NCBI GenBank assembly: GCA_003022655.1
Contig: PXSX01000077.1
Span: 1 to 5,880, forward strand
Source: Bacteroidetes bacterium QH_1_64_81
GTDB lineage: Bacteria; Bacteroidota; Rhodothermia; Rhodothermales; Salinibacteraceae
Direction: 5' to 3'
DNA: 5,880 nt
Both the position numbers and the translations under genes were made by a program. Below, one piece after another: positions 1 to 5,880 of the stretch. How positions within the stretch are numbered: position 1 is the stretch's first letter; every line of letters begins with the position of its first letter. The notes beneath the pieces were generated by a model. That model made no database searches, was not told the origin of the DNA, and saw only the letters and a list, made by a program, of their open reading frames with translations.

Positions 1-203
1 TCGGAACGGCCTCGGGACCGGAGACGAGTTACCCCCTCCATCACCACCGGTTCGACATCGATGAGACGCCGCTCGCGCCCACGGCCCGGCTCATGGCGCG
101 GGTGCTTATGAATCACCTCAGCCGCAACCTCACCGCGGACGAGGATTCTTCGCGCCCCAACCTCACCGCGTCCAGCAACGGGACGACCGACGACTCACAA
201 TAA
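1..203 (+). CDS. Probable M20-family amidohydrolase/peptidase, C-terminal fragment
   Basis: The open frame enters from the left edge (first full codon at 3) and ends at TAA 201-203, giving the last 66 residues of a protein. The segment SYPLHHHRFDIDE, followed by LAPTARLMARVLMNHL, resembles the C-terminal end of M20D-type metal-dependent amidohydrolases (N-acyl amino acid / hippurate hydrolase-like). There a His-rich H-x-x-(R/H)-F-D-x-D-E segment precedes the final helix of the catalytic domain. The last ~25 residues are a polar Asn/Thr/Ser/Asp-rich tail that looks disordered and contains NLTA twice. The catalytic metal ligands would lie upstream, outside the window, so activity and substrate cannot be judged. 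The family call rests on this short motif and is tentative; the existence of a + strand gene ending here is more secure. The next gene starts about 100 bp downstream and looks separately promoted. Confidence 0.5.
   Translation, partial: GTASGPETSYPLHHHRFDIDETPLAPTARLMARVLMNHLSRNLTADEDSSRPNLTASSNGTTDDSQ
126..170 (+). repeat. 12-bp in-frame direct repeat in the tail of the upstream gene
   Basis: The 12 bases AACCTCACCGCG occur at 126-137 and again at 159-170, exactly 33 bp (11 codons) apart. Both copies encode Asn-Leu-Thr-Ala in the polar tail of the upstream protein. This looks like a small duplication in a disordered C-terminus and is probably of no functional weight. Confidence 0.6.
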
Positions 204-215
204 TCCGGTCCAGGC

Positions 216-246
216 TTGACGCATTTTTGTCTCGCAGTTACCTTTT
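216..246 (+). promoter_or_regulatory. Candidate promoter of the LTD-protein gene
   Basis: TTGACG at 216-221 and TACCTTTT at 239-246 are separated by 17 bp. The first fits a -35 box. The second is one base off the Bacteroidota -7 consensus TAnnTTTG, and a G follows at 247. A transcript starting near 253 would leave a leader of about 55 nt before the ATG at 308. The placement also argues against a TTG start at 227, which would lie inside the promoter. This was found by eye only. Confidence 0.35.
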
Positions 247-307
247 GGGCCCTTCTCAATGGGGCGCACGACGGCCCCTCCTTCCGCGCCCATCTCTGAG
301 ATTGTCC

Positions 308-2818
308 ATGCCCCGGCTCATCGTCGGCGTCCTGCTGGTCGCCCTCCTCGTCCCGGGCCCCGCAGTCGGGCAGCCCGATACGGGGGACGTGGTGATCAAC
401 GAAATCATGTACGCCCCGTCACCGTCGACGAACGAGTTCATCGAGCTCTACAGCCGCACCGAAACGGCGGTCGCCCTGGACGAGTTGGTGTTTGCGGACG
501 CTAATCAGGAGTACGAGCCCGTGACGGTCACCGACACGACCCTCGCCCCCGGTGAGTACGTCGTGCTCGTGCGAGACGCCGAGGCCTTTGAGGCGTCGTT
601 TCCCAGCGTGCCGTTCCTGACCCCGGACGGATGGGCGGTCCTCAACAATGGGGGCGACACCGTATTCCTCCGCCACTCCCCCTCCGGCACCCCGCTCGAC
701 TCGGTGCCCTACGACCCGTCGTGGGGCGGCAGTGACGGTCGCTCGCTGGAGCGCATCGATCCGGCCGGGCCGTCCGACGCCGCCACCAACTTCGCGTCCT
801 CGGAGGCCGAGGTGGACGCCACGCCCGGCCAACAGAACAGCGTTTACGATCCGGACGAGACGCCCCCGGCGCTGGAGGCCGTCACGCCCACCCCGGACGG
901 CGATTCGCTGACGGTCGTCTTTTCGGAGCCGCTCGATGCCGCCACCGTCTCGGCGGAGGCCTTTCAGTTTGCGGCCGTGGACGCCCCGTCGATCACGGCA
1001 GCGCAGGTGGACGCGTCCGCCCCGGGGCGCGTCCGGTGCGCTCTGAACCCCACGCTCGCAACCGGGGACTACACCCTCGTCGTCTCCGGCGTGTCCGACC
1101 GGCGCGGCAACGTCTTGGACGAAGGCCAGGCGGCATTCTCATACTTCGTGCCCGAGCCCCCCGCCCCGACGGACGTCGTCGTGTCGGAGATCATGTACGC
1201 GCCCTCCACGGCGTCGAATGAGTTCGTCGAACTGTACAACCGCTCGGACAAGACCATCGATCTGGGCACGCTCCGGGTCGCCGATGAGGACCGGGACTTC
1301 GACCCGGTCGCGCCGGCCTTGACGCCGCTGACGCCGGGCGAGTACGTCGTGCTCGTGCGGGACGCAGAGGCGTTCAAGACTGCCTTCCCATCGGTCGACT
1401 TTTTCGCGCCCGACGGCTGGGACGCCCTGAACAACGGCGGCGACACCGTCCTCCTGCGGCATGCGCCCTCCACCACCGCCATCGACTCGGTGCCCTACGC
1501 TCCCTCCTGGGGCGGCAGTGATGGCCGCTCGCTGGAGCGCATCGACCCGCGCGGCCCCTCAGGCCGGGCCTCCAGCTTTGCGTCGTCGACAGCGCCGGCC
1601 GGGGCCACGCCCGGCACCCAGAACAGCCGCCACGCCCCGGACACGACCCCGCCCCAGCCGGTCTTCGCCGAACAGGTCGACTCGACGGTCGCGGAGGTCG
1701 TATTCAACGAGCCCGTCCAGGGTGGGACCATCCAGCCCAGCGCGTTTCAGGTGGGGGAGACGACCGTTACCCAGACCGCACTGACGGCTGACAGTATCGC
1801 CCGCTTGTCGCTGTCGGAGGCCCCGACGGCCGCCACGGTGGTCGTGACCGACGTGCGCGACCTGGTGGGGAACCGCCGCGAACAGGCCACCCTGTCCCTT
1901 GCCCGTCGCCCAACGCCGGAGGCCCTCGCCATCACCGAAATTCTATTCGATCCCCTCACCGACGACTTCGACGATCGGCCCAACCAGGTCGAGTACGTCG
2001 AGCTCGTCAACCTTGCCGCTCACCCGCTCACGCTGAGCGGACTCGTGCTCACCGACCGCCCGACCGAGGAGGGCACGGCCGACACGATCCGGGCCGGACG
2101 CCGGCGGGCCGTGTCGCCGGGGGCGTTCGCCGTGGTGGCCGCCGCGCCCGAGGGTCCGATGCCGGTGCAGGAATCGCAGCTCGCCGCCGCGTTTCCGGAC
2201 GCGCCCCTGACGCCGGACTCGGTGGCCTTCCTTCCGGTCAACGCCACCCGACTCGGGCTCCGCAACGACGGCGATCTCATTCGCGTGCACCGCCGCGACC
2301 GCACCGTCGTGGCCGAGGTGGACTATGTGCCCGACTGGCATGCGCCGGGCCTCGCCGAGACGAAGGGCACCGCACTGGAACGCATCAGCCCCACCGCCGG
2401 CGCCGACGCGGCGGACAACTGGACCAGCAGCACAGCCCCCAGTGGCGGCACGCCCGGGGCCCCAAACGACGTGTCGCTGGCCCCGCCCGACGATGCGCCC
2501 GAGGCCGCCGGTCTCCGCATCCAGCCCGACCCCTTCTCCATCGAACGGGACAAGGCCACCCGCATCCACTACTCGCTCGACGACGTGCCAAACCTGGTGC
2601 GGGCACGCATCTACGACGCGCGGGGCCGCCAAGTGCGCACCCTGGAGGAGGCCCGCCTTGCCGGGCGCAGCGGCGAACTCGTATGGGATGGTCGCGACGA
2701 CGCCGGCGATCGCGTCCGCATCGGGCCCTACGTGGTCTTCTTCGAAGCGGTGCGGGCCGAAGGCGGCACCATCACGCAGCTCAAAGAGACCGTGGTCGTG
2801 GCACGGCCGCTGAACTGA
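308..2818 (+). CDS. Secreted lamin-tail-domain (LTD) protein, three LTDs plus FlgD-like C-terminal domain
   Basis: An 836-residue exported protein, probably cell-surface or extracellular and structural or adhesive; no enzymatic motif is visible. ATG 308 is chosen because it begins a good signal peptide (MPR, then a hydrophobic run to about residue 15, possible A-V-G cleavage before Gln22). The frame is open back to a TTG at 227, but that would add an Arg-rich, non-signal extension over the promoter. Approximate domain order: LTD1 26-178, Ig-like (SbsA/Big_5-like) domain 186-281, LTD2 288-439, second Ig-like domain 447-532, divergent LTD3 539-719, and a C-terminal domain 735-832 ending in WDGRDDAG and a GPYVVFFEA strand. 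The last resembles FlgD Ig-like / type IX secretion tail domains. LTD hallmarks are EIMYAPS, NEF(I/V)ELY, GEYVVLVRDAEAF, LNNGGDTV and SWGGSDGRSLERIDP. The composition is acidic. No Shine-Dalgarno sequence precedes the start. The exact role is unknown. Confidence 0.85.
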   Translation: MPRLIVGVLLVALLVPGPAVGQPDTGDVVINEIMYAPSPSTNEFIELYSRTETAVALDELVFADANQEYEPVTVTDTTLAPGEYVVLVRDAEAFEASFPSVPFLTPDGWAVLNNGGDTVFLRHSPSGTPLDSVPYDPSWGGSDGRSLERIDPAGPSDAATNFASSEAEVDATPGQQNSVYDPDETPPALEAVTPTPDGDSLTVVFSEPLDAATVSAEAFQFAAVDAPSITAAQVDASAPGRVRCALNPTLATGDYTLVVSGVSDRRGNVLDEGQAAFSYFVPEPPAPTDVVVSEIMYAPSTASNEFVELYNRSDKTIDLGTLRVADEDRDFDPVAPALTPLTPGEYVVLVRDAEAFKTAFPSVDFFAPDGWDALNNGGDTVLLRHAPSTTAIDSVPYAPSWGGSDGRSLERIDPRGPSGRASSFASSTAPAGATPGTQNSRHAPDTTPPQPVFAEQVDSTVAEVVFNEPVQGGTIQPSAFQVGETTVTQTALTADSIARLSLSEAPTAATVVVTDVRDLVGNRREQATLSLARRPTPEALAITEILFDPLTDDFDDRPNQVEYVELVNLAAHPLTLSGLVLTDRPTEEGTADTIRAGRRRAVSPGAFAVVAAAPEGPMPVQESQLAAAFPDAPLTPDSVAFLPVNATRLGLRNDGDLIRVHRRDRTVVAEVDYVPDWHAPGLAETKGTALERISPTAGADAADNWTSSTAPSGGTPGAPNDVSLAPPDDAPEAAGLRIQPDPFSIERDKATRIHYSLDDVPNLVRARIYDARGRQVRTLEEARLAGRSGELVWDGRDDAGDRVRIGPYVVFFEAVRAEGGTITQLKETVVVARPLN
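383..841 (+). repeat. Intragenic repeat copy 1 (encodes LTD1)
   Basis: This stretch aligns without gaps to 1169-1627 at a constant offset of 786 bp (262 codons). The proteins share the identical blocks GEYVVLVRDAEAF and SWGGSDGRSLERIDP. At DNA level the 20 bases at 554-573 recur exactly at 1340-1359. It arose by internal duplication of an LTD plus the following Ig-like module. Confidence 0.85.
1169..1627 (+). repeat. Intragenic repeat copy 2 (encodes LTD2)
   Basis: Second copy of the 383-841 unit, 786 bp downstream and gap-free. The 3' half of the unit (from the GEYVVLV block to the TPG-x-QNS end) is better conserved than the middle (the LDELVFADANQEYEP versus LGTLRVADEDRDFDP stretch). The Ig-like modules that follow the two LTDs are much less similar to each other than the LTDs are. 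Confidence 0.85.
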
Positions 2819-2822
2819 TACC

Positions 2823-2871
2823 ATCTGCGCCGCATCGTTGTGCAGATTCTGAGCGGTCGGCGCGGTCAGAA
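2823..2871 (+). terminator. Two adjacent 6-bp hairpins after the LTD gene, possible 3' end structure
   Basis: ATCTGC (2823-2828) pairs with GCAGAT (2842-2847), and TTCTGA (2847-2852) pairs with TCAGAA (2866-2871). Each has a 13-nt loop, and they share base 2847, so both cannot form fully. They lie 4 and 28 nt after the stop codon. No U-tract follows, so this is not a classical Rho-independent terminator. It may mark the mRNA 3' end or be chance in GC-rich DNA. Confidence 0.25.
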
Positions 2872-2892
2872 AATGAGAACTGAGGTGTAGAC

Positions 2893-2955
2893 TCTGCCCC
2901 CATCTCGATGTAAGACGACCGGCGGGTCGTCCTTACGTGGACGGATGGGAGCAGA
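2893..2955. repeat. 63-nt imperfect hairpin (long inverted repeat), function unknown
   Basis: Outer arms TCTGCCCCCATC (2893-2904) and GATGGGAGCAGA (2944-2955) pair at 11 of 12 positions. Inside, TCGAT (2905-2909) pairs with GTGGA (2937-2941), with one G-G mismatch and one wobble, leaving a 2-nt bulge at 2942-2943. Then GTAAG-ACGACC (2910-2920) pairs with GGTCGT-C-CTTAC (2925-2936) around a GGCG loop, with a single bulged C. About 26 base pairs in 63 nt is unlikely by chance. No T-run follows on either strand, so it is not an ordinary intrinsic terminator. Candidates are a structured RNA, a REP/MITE-like palindrome or an mRNA-stabilising 3' structure. Confidence 0.65.
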
Positions 2956-3010
2956 AATGCACAGCGAAATCTCGCATCTGGTATGAGCCACTGAAGCTCG
3001 AATGGACCCC

Positions 3011-3034
3011 ATTGGTCTCATTTTTGGGACCAAT
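3011..3034. repeat. 9-bp stem hairpin upstream of the Fe-S carrier gene
   Basis: ATTGGTCTC (3011-3019) pairs with GGGACCAAT (3026-3034), with one T-G wobble, around the 6-nt loop ATTTTT. It lies 166 nt before the downstream ATG and has no T-run after it. It could be part of a leader or a protein-binding inverted repeat. No known operator was recognised. Confidence 0.45.
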
Positions 3035-3199
3035 TCCGCCGCAGGACTGCTCTGTGTCCTCCGGCTCAGACAATCCAACAGAAATGACATAGTCATCTCC
3101 TTTTTCCCGCGCCAGCCCTCTCCGAACGGAACAGGAATTTTCGCGGCGTCGTTAGGGACGGTCCCAGAATGAGTTCTACTCAACTGGTCTCTTGCCCCC

Positions 3200-3571
3200 A
3201 TGCCCGACACTGCTTCCCCCGCCTCCGATGTCTCCACCAAGGACGCCCCGATCCAAATCAGCCCGAACGCAGCGAAGGAGATTCGGAAAATCATCCGCAA
3301 GAAGAACATTCCGGACGGCTACGGGCTCCGTGTCGGCGTAAAGGGCGGCGGCTGTTCGGGAATGAGCTATGTGCTCGGCTTTGATAAGGAGCGCGAGAAG
3401 GACCGCGTGTTCGAGATCGACGGAATTACCGTCTACATGGACAAGCGACACGGGCTCTACCTGATGGGCACTACCATCAACTACCACGATGGCCTGGACG
3501 CGCGGGGCTTTACGTTCGAAAACCCCAATGCGACGGAAACCTGTGGCTGCGGGGCGAGCTTTGCGGCCTAA
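3200..3571 (+). CDS. A-type iron-sulfur cluster carrier (HesB/IscA/SufA/ErpA family)
   Basis: A 123-residue cytoplasmic protein of the HesB/IscA family, which receives Fe-S clusters from a scaffold and passes them to apo-enzymes. The three family cysteines are present: Cys52 in GGGCSGMSY and Cys115 and Cys117 in the C-terminal CGCG motif. The core starts near residue 17 ([17 protein letters not shown]). The first ~15 residues are a Ser/Asp-rich extension. Overall length is slightly above the usual 105-120. ATG 3200 is the only reasonable start, because an in-frame TGA lies at 3170-3172 with no other start between. There is no Shine-Dalgarno sequence before it. The gene stands alone, with gaps of more than 300 bp on both sides and no suf or isc genes next to it. 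Family membership is clear; whether it is the functional SufA, IscA or ErpA cannot be told from sequence alone, so no symbol is given. Confidence 0.93.
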   Translation: MPDTASPASDVSTKDAPIQISPNAAKEIRKIIRKKNIPDGYGLRVGVKGGGCSGMSYVLGFDKEREKDRVFEIDGITVYMDKRHGLYLMGTTINYHDGLDARGFTFENPNATETCGCGASFAA

Positions 3572-3667
3572 CGCTGCTCTCTGTGCCCTGCCCTGCTCGC
3601 CTGTCATTCGTCCTGCGGCGTGTCAGCGGGCTCTGTGCGGGTGACGACACATCCCTCTATCGTGGAC

Positions 3668-3721
3668 GGAGGTCAGATTGTAACGCTCCTGGATTTTTGA
3701 AACCCAAGGAAGCAGACCTCC
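3668..3721 (+). promoter_or_regulatory. Possible structured element in the clpC leader (hairpin A)
   Basis: GGAGGTC (3668-3674) is perfectly complementary to GACCTCC (3715-3721). Inside, GCTCCTGG can pair with CCAAGGAAGC with bulged A's. An alternative fold pairs CCCAAGGA (3703-3710) with TCCTGGG (3719-3725) with one bulged A, competing with the outer stem. Mutually exclusive folds are typical of leader switches, but 7-bp matches at this distance also arise by chance. Confidence 0.25.
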
Positions 3722-3779
3722 TGGGTAGGGGAACAGAGCATGTAGATCCACGGTTACCAGAGAGACCACGTGCTTCACA

Positions 3780-3835
3780 GGCGGGGTCGTCAGGAGGGGC
3801 AGGATACAGGATCAATCCCTCTTCTCTTCCCCGCC
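3780..3835 (+). promoter_or_regulatory. Possible structured element in the clpC leader (hairpin B)
   Basis: GGCGGGG (3780-3786) pairs perfectly with CCCCGCC (3829-3835). Nested within it, GAGGGG (3794-3799) pairs with TCCCTC (3816-3821), including one wobble. The two stems are separated by a symmetric 7 x 7 internal loop. It sits directly before the terminator-like hairpin at 3843. This was assigned by eye, with no folding energy available. Confidence 0.3.
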
Positions 3836-3842
3836 GTGTAGG

Positions 3843-3861
3843 GCGCCGACGCGGCGCTTTT
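3843..3861 (+). terminator. Terminator-like hairpin 21 nt before clpC
   Basis: GCGCCG (3843-3848) and CGGCGC (3852-3857) form a perfect 6-bp GC stem around the loop ACG, followed by TTTT (3858-3861). This is a short version of a Rho-independent terminator. It ends 21 nt before the clpC ATG, too close for a complete clpC promoter to fit after it. It would therefore act inside the clpC leader (attenuation) or need read-through. The short U-tract makes it weak. Confidence 0.4.
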
Positions 3862-3882
3862 GATCGTTCAATCCCCCTAGGT

Positions 3883-5880
3883 ATGGAAGGTAACTTTTCA
3901 AATCGTGTCCGCGACGTAATTTCGTACAGCCGCGAAGAGGCGGTCCGACTCGGTCACGATTACATCGGGACGGAGCACCTTCTGCTCGGCCTCATCGAGG
4001 AAGGCGAAGGAATCGCCGTCAAGATCCTCCACAACCTCGGGTGCGACCTGCTGGAGCTCAAAGAGGCCGTGGAAGATACGGTTCGAAGCACCGGCAGCTC
4101 CACCTCCGTTGGGAACATTCCGCTGACCAAGCAGGCCGAGAAGGTGCTGAAAATCACATACTTGGAAGCGAAGCTCTACAAGAGCGACGTCATCGGGACG
4201 GAGCATCTCCTCCTGAGCTTGCTCCGAGACGACGAAAACATCGCCGCGCAAATTCTCCAACAAGGATTTTCAGTAACATACGACGCCGTGAGAAACGAGC
4301 TAGACTCCATTATCAGTGGCAAAGCCTCCTCCTCCAGCGGTAGCAGCGGATCCGGCGGTCGCCTCTCGTCCGGGTACGGGCAAGAGAGCGGCGGCGGTGA
4401 GTCCGAGAAAAGCCAGACCCCCGTCCTCGACAACTTCGGCCGGGACCTGACCGAGCTGGCGGAGGAAGACGAACTCGACCCAATCATCGGACGCGGAGAA
4501 GAGATTAAGCGGGTGGCTCAAATCCTGAGTCGCCGCAAGAAAAACAACCCGGTGCTTATCGGCGAACCGGGTGTCGGAAAGACAGCCATCGCCGAGGGGC
4601 TCGCCTCCCGAATCGTGGAGCGCAAGGTCAGTCGCGTGCTCTACGACAAGCGCATCGTGACGCTGGATCTTGCCTCCCTCGTGGCCGGCACCAAGTACCG
4701 CGGCCAGTTTGAGGAGCGCATGAAGGCCGTGATGAAGGAGCTGGAGAACAACGAGAACATTATCCTCTTCATCGACGAGATCCATACGATTGTGGGGGCT
4801 GGCGGTGCGTCGGGCAGTCTCGACGCCTCCAACATGTTCAAGCCTGCGCTTGCCCGCGGCGACCTCCAGTGCATCGGGGCCACCACCCTTGATGAGTACC
4901 GCCAGAACATTGAAGGCGACGGCGCGCTGGACCGCCGCTTCCAGAAGATCATCGTCGATCCGTCTACCCCAGAGGAGACGATCAACATCCTCTCCAACAT
5001 CAAGTCCTACTACGAGGAACACCACAATGTCCGCTACTCGGAGGAGGCCATTGAGCTGGCGGTTCAGCTCAGCGACCGCTACATCACCGACCGCTTCCTG
5101 CCGGACAAGGCCATCGATGTGATGGACGAGGCCGGCGCCCGGGTGCATCTCTCCAACATCAAGGTGCCGCCCGAAATTCTGGAACTTGAGGAGAAGATCG
5201 AGGATGTCCAGGAGGAGAAGAATCAGGTCGTCAAGAGCCAGCGCTTCGAAGAGGCGGCTCGTCTCCGGGACCGGGAGAAGACGCTCCAGGAGGAGCTGGA
5301 GCAGGCCAAGACGGAGTGGCACGAGCAGGCCGAGACGGAAATTCACGACGTGACCTCTGAGGAGGTTGCCGGGGTCGTCGCCATGATGACCGGCATTCCG
5401 GTCGATAAGATCAGCGAGCCGGAGCAGCAGAAGCTCCTCAAGATGGAGGAGTCGCTCAAGGAGCACGTCGTGGGGCAGGACCAGGCCATCGAGAAGCTGT
5501 CGAAGGCCATCCGTCGCACCCGTGCCGGCCTGAAGGACCCCGAAAAGCCCATCGGCTCCTTTATCTTCCTTGGTCCCACTGGTGTCGGCAAGACGGAACT
5601 CGCGAAGGTCTTGACCGAGTACCTCTTCGACTCGCAGGACTCGCTCATCCGAATCGACATGAGCGAGTACATGGAGAAGTTCTCCGTGAGTCGACTCGTG
5701 GGGGCCCCGCCGGGGTACGTAGGGCACGAAGAAGGGGGCCAGCTCACCGAGAAGGTGCGCCGGAAGCCGTACTCCGTGGTGCTGCTCGATGAGATTGAGA
5801 AGGCCCACCCGGATGTCTCCAACATCCTGCTTCAGGTGCTGGACGACGGCATTCTGACCGACGGCATGGGTCGGGAAGTT
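3883..5880 (+). CDS. clpC: ATP-dependent Clp protease ATP-binding subunit ClpC, partial (3' end beyond window)
   Basis: Hsp100/AAA+ unfoldase that feeds substrates into ClpP. The 666 codons seen are roughly four fifths of a usual ~840-residue ClpC, and the frame is open to the edge. The Clp_N domain spans about 1-145 and has two repeats, each with IGTEHLLL (28-35 and 104-111). A Ser/Gly-rich linker follows at about 147-176. D1 has Walker A GEPGVGKT (227-234), pore loop KYRGQF (271-276), Walker B FIDE with Asp298/Glu299, and Arg351/Arg352 as candidate arginine fingers. The short middle region (about 427-485) has a UVR-like segment, [12 protein letters not shown] (454-465). This marks ClpC rather than ClpA or ClpB. 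D2 has Walker A GPTGVGKT (564-571), pore loop GYVG (611-614) and Walker B LLDE (Asp636/Glu637). ATG 3883 fits the family N-terminus ([13 protein letters not shown]). No Shine-Dalgarno sequence is seen. The ClpP-docking loop and C-terminus lie beyond the window. Confidence 0.97.
   Translation, partial: MEGNFSNRVRDVISYSREEAVRLGHDYIGTEHLLLGLIEEGEGIAVKILHNLGCDLLELKEAVEDTVRSTGSSTSVGNIPLTKQAEKVLKITYLEAKLYKSDVIGTEHLLLSLLRDDENIAAQILQQGFSVTYDAVRNELDSIISGKASSSSGSSGSGGRLSSGYGQESGGGESEKSQTPVLDNFGRDLTELAEEDELDPIIGRGEEIKRVAQILSRRKKNNPVLIGEPGVGKTAIAEGLASRIVERKVSRVLYDKRIVTLDLASLVAGTKYRGQFEERMKAVMKELENNENIILFIDEIHTIVGAGGASGSLDASNMFKPALARGDLQCIGATTLDEYRQNIEGDGALDRRFQKIIVDPSTPEETINILSNIKSYYEEHHNVRYSEEAIELAVQLSDRYITDRFLPDKAIDVMDEAGARVHLSNIKVPPEILELEEKIEDVQEEKNQVVKSQRFEEAARLRDREKTLQEELEQAKTEWHEQAETEIHDVTSEEVAGVVAMMTGIPVDKISEPEQQKLLKMEESLKEHVVGQDQAIEKLSKAIRRTRAGLKDPEKPIGSFIFLGPTGVGKTELAKVLTEYLFDSQDSLIRIDMSEYMEKFSVSRLVGAPPGYVGHEEGGQLTEKVRRKPYSVVLLDEIEKAHPDVSNILLQVLDDGILTDGMGREV

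Larger units (their letters stand above)
2819..3199. other. 381-bp intergenic region with several inverted repeats, no gene seen
   Basis: No convincing coding sequence was found on either strand. The open minus-strand frame across most of this gap also runs antisense into the Fe-S carrier gene and has no recognisable features. The region contains two 6-bp inverted repeats just after the LTD stop codon, a 63-nt imperfect hairpin at 2893-2955, a 9-bp hairpin at 3011-3034, and weaker ones: AGGAC/GTCCT (3043-3047 / 3056-3060) and ATGAC/GTCAT (3084-3088 / 3092-3096). I could not place a promoter for the downstream gene. A TAnnTTTG-like sequence at 3019-3026 lies in a hairpin and has no well-spaced upstream box. 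Confidence 0.6.
3572..3882. other. 311-bp intergenic region / probable clpC leader, no gene seen
   Basis: No coding sequence was recognised on either strand, and there is no tRNA fold. The left part (3572-3660) holds a short TGCCC tandem and a weak GTGTC/GACAC pairing (3620-3624 / 3646-3650), with no terminator for the Fe-S carrier gene. From 3668 onward there are two wide hairpins and a compact terminator-like one next to clpC. I looked for CIRCE, for the CtsR heptad repeat and for a sigma-32 promoter and found none. GATTTTTG at 3692-3699 is one base off TAnnTTTG but has no upstream box at proper spacing, so the clpC promoter is unassigned. Confidence 0.55.

Noticed and set aside
227..307. 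TTG start giving an 863-residue LTD protein
   Set aside because: It would add an Arg/Pro-rich 27-residue stretch before a good signal peptide and would lie between the candidate -35 and -10 boxes. ATG 308 is better.
1943..2824. 293-residue open frame on the minus strand
   Set aside because: It is antisense to LTD3 and the C-terminal domain of the LTD gene, with a composition (Gly/Arg/His/Val) typical of a shadow frame and no recognisable motif.
3155..3165. GGGAC-G-GTCCC palindrome before the Fe-S carrier
   Set aside because: The central spacer is a single base, so it makes a poor hairpin. As an operator it matches nothing I know, and short GC palindromes are common in this DNA.
2866..3309. 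147-residue minus-strand frame covering most of the 2819-3199 gap, with a signal-peptide-like start
   Set aside because: Its hydrophobic N-terminus is simply the complement of the Fe-S carrier's first codons. It overlaps that gene by 110 bp, has no recognised domain, and also crosses the 63-nt hairpin.
3169..3384. 71-residue + strand frame starting just before the Fe-S carrier
   Set aside because: It overlaps the carrier gene in another frame, its sequence is Arg/His/Cys-rich without motifs, and the carrier frame is clearly the coding one.
3697..3731. TTGAAA as a heat-shock or sigma-70 -35 box for clpC
   Set aside because: No CCCCAT-type or TATAAT/TAnnTTTG-type box lies at a suitable spacing. 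The only TA-containing hexamer, TAGGGG at 3726-3731, is about 23 bp away and a poor match.
3861..3882. GTTCAATCC as a possible tRNA T-loop
   Set aside because: There is no flanking 5-bp T-stem and no acceptor or anticodon arms at the needed distances.
4300..5808. 502-residue open frame on the minus strand
   Set aside because: It lies exactly antisense to clpC, whose domains and motifs are unmistakable. Its Leu/His/Val-rich low-information sequence is what the complement of a GC-rich, GAG/CTC-rich gene produces.

Overview
The window is GC-rich bacterial chromosome with every recognisable gene on the + strand. It holds the tail of a probable M20-type amidohydrolase, a large secreted lamin-tail-domain (LTD) protein, a lone A-type iron-sulfur carrier, and the first 666 codons of the AAA+ unfoldase gene clpC, which runs off the right edge. 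Three signs suggest a Bacteroidota/Rhodothermota-type organism, possibly a Salinibacter-like halophile. None of the three visible start codons has a Shine-Dalgarno sequence. The only promoter-like match fits a TTG / TAnnTTTG pattern. The LTD protein is acidic and ends in a FlgD-like / secretion-tail-like domain, as is common for secreted proteins of that group. This placement is inference; there is no rRNA or other marker here to settle it.

Layout: 1-203 amidohydrolase C-terminus; 204-307 short gap with a promoter-like sequence; 308-2818 LTD protein with two closely similar LTD copies exactly 262 residues apart and a third, divergent copy; 2819-3199 a 381-bp gap with several inverted repeats, including a strong 63-nt imperfect hairpin (2893-2955); 3200-3571 A-type Fe-S carrier; 3572-3882 a 311-bp gap whose right two thirds can fold into hairpins, the last one terminator-like and ending only 21 nt before the clpC ATG; 3883-5880 clpC, partial.

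The genes do not form an obvious operon or pathway. The long gaps suggest separate transcription units: cell-surface structure (LTD protein), Fe-S cluster delivery, and protein quality control (ClpC with ClpP). I see no mobile element, CRISPR array, tRNA or rRNA, and no convincing new multi-gene system. The most interesting unexplained signals are the 63-nt hairpin and the structured clpC leader.
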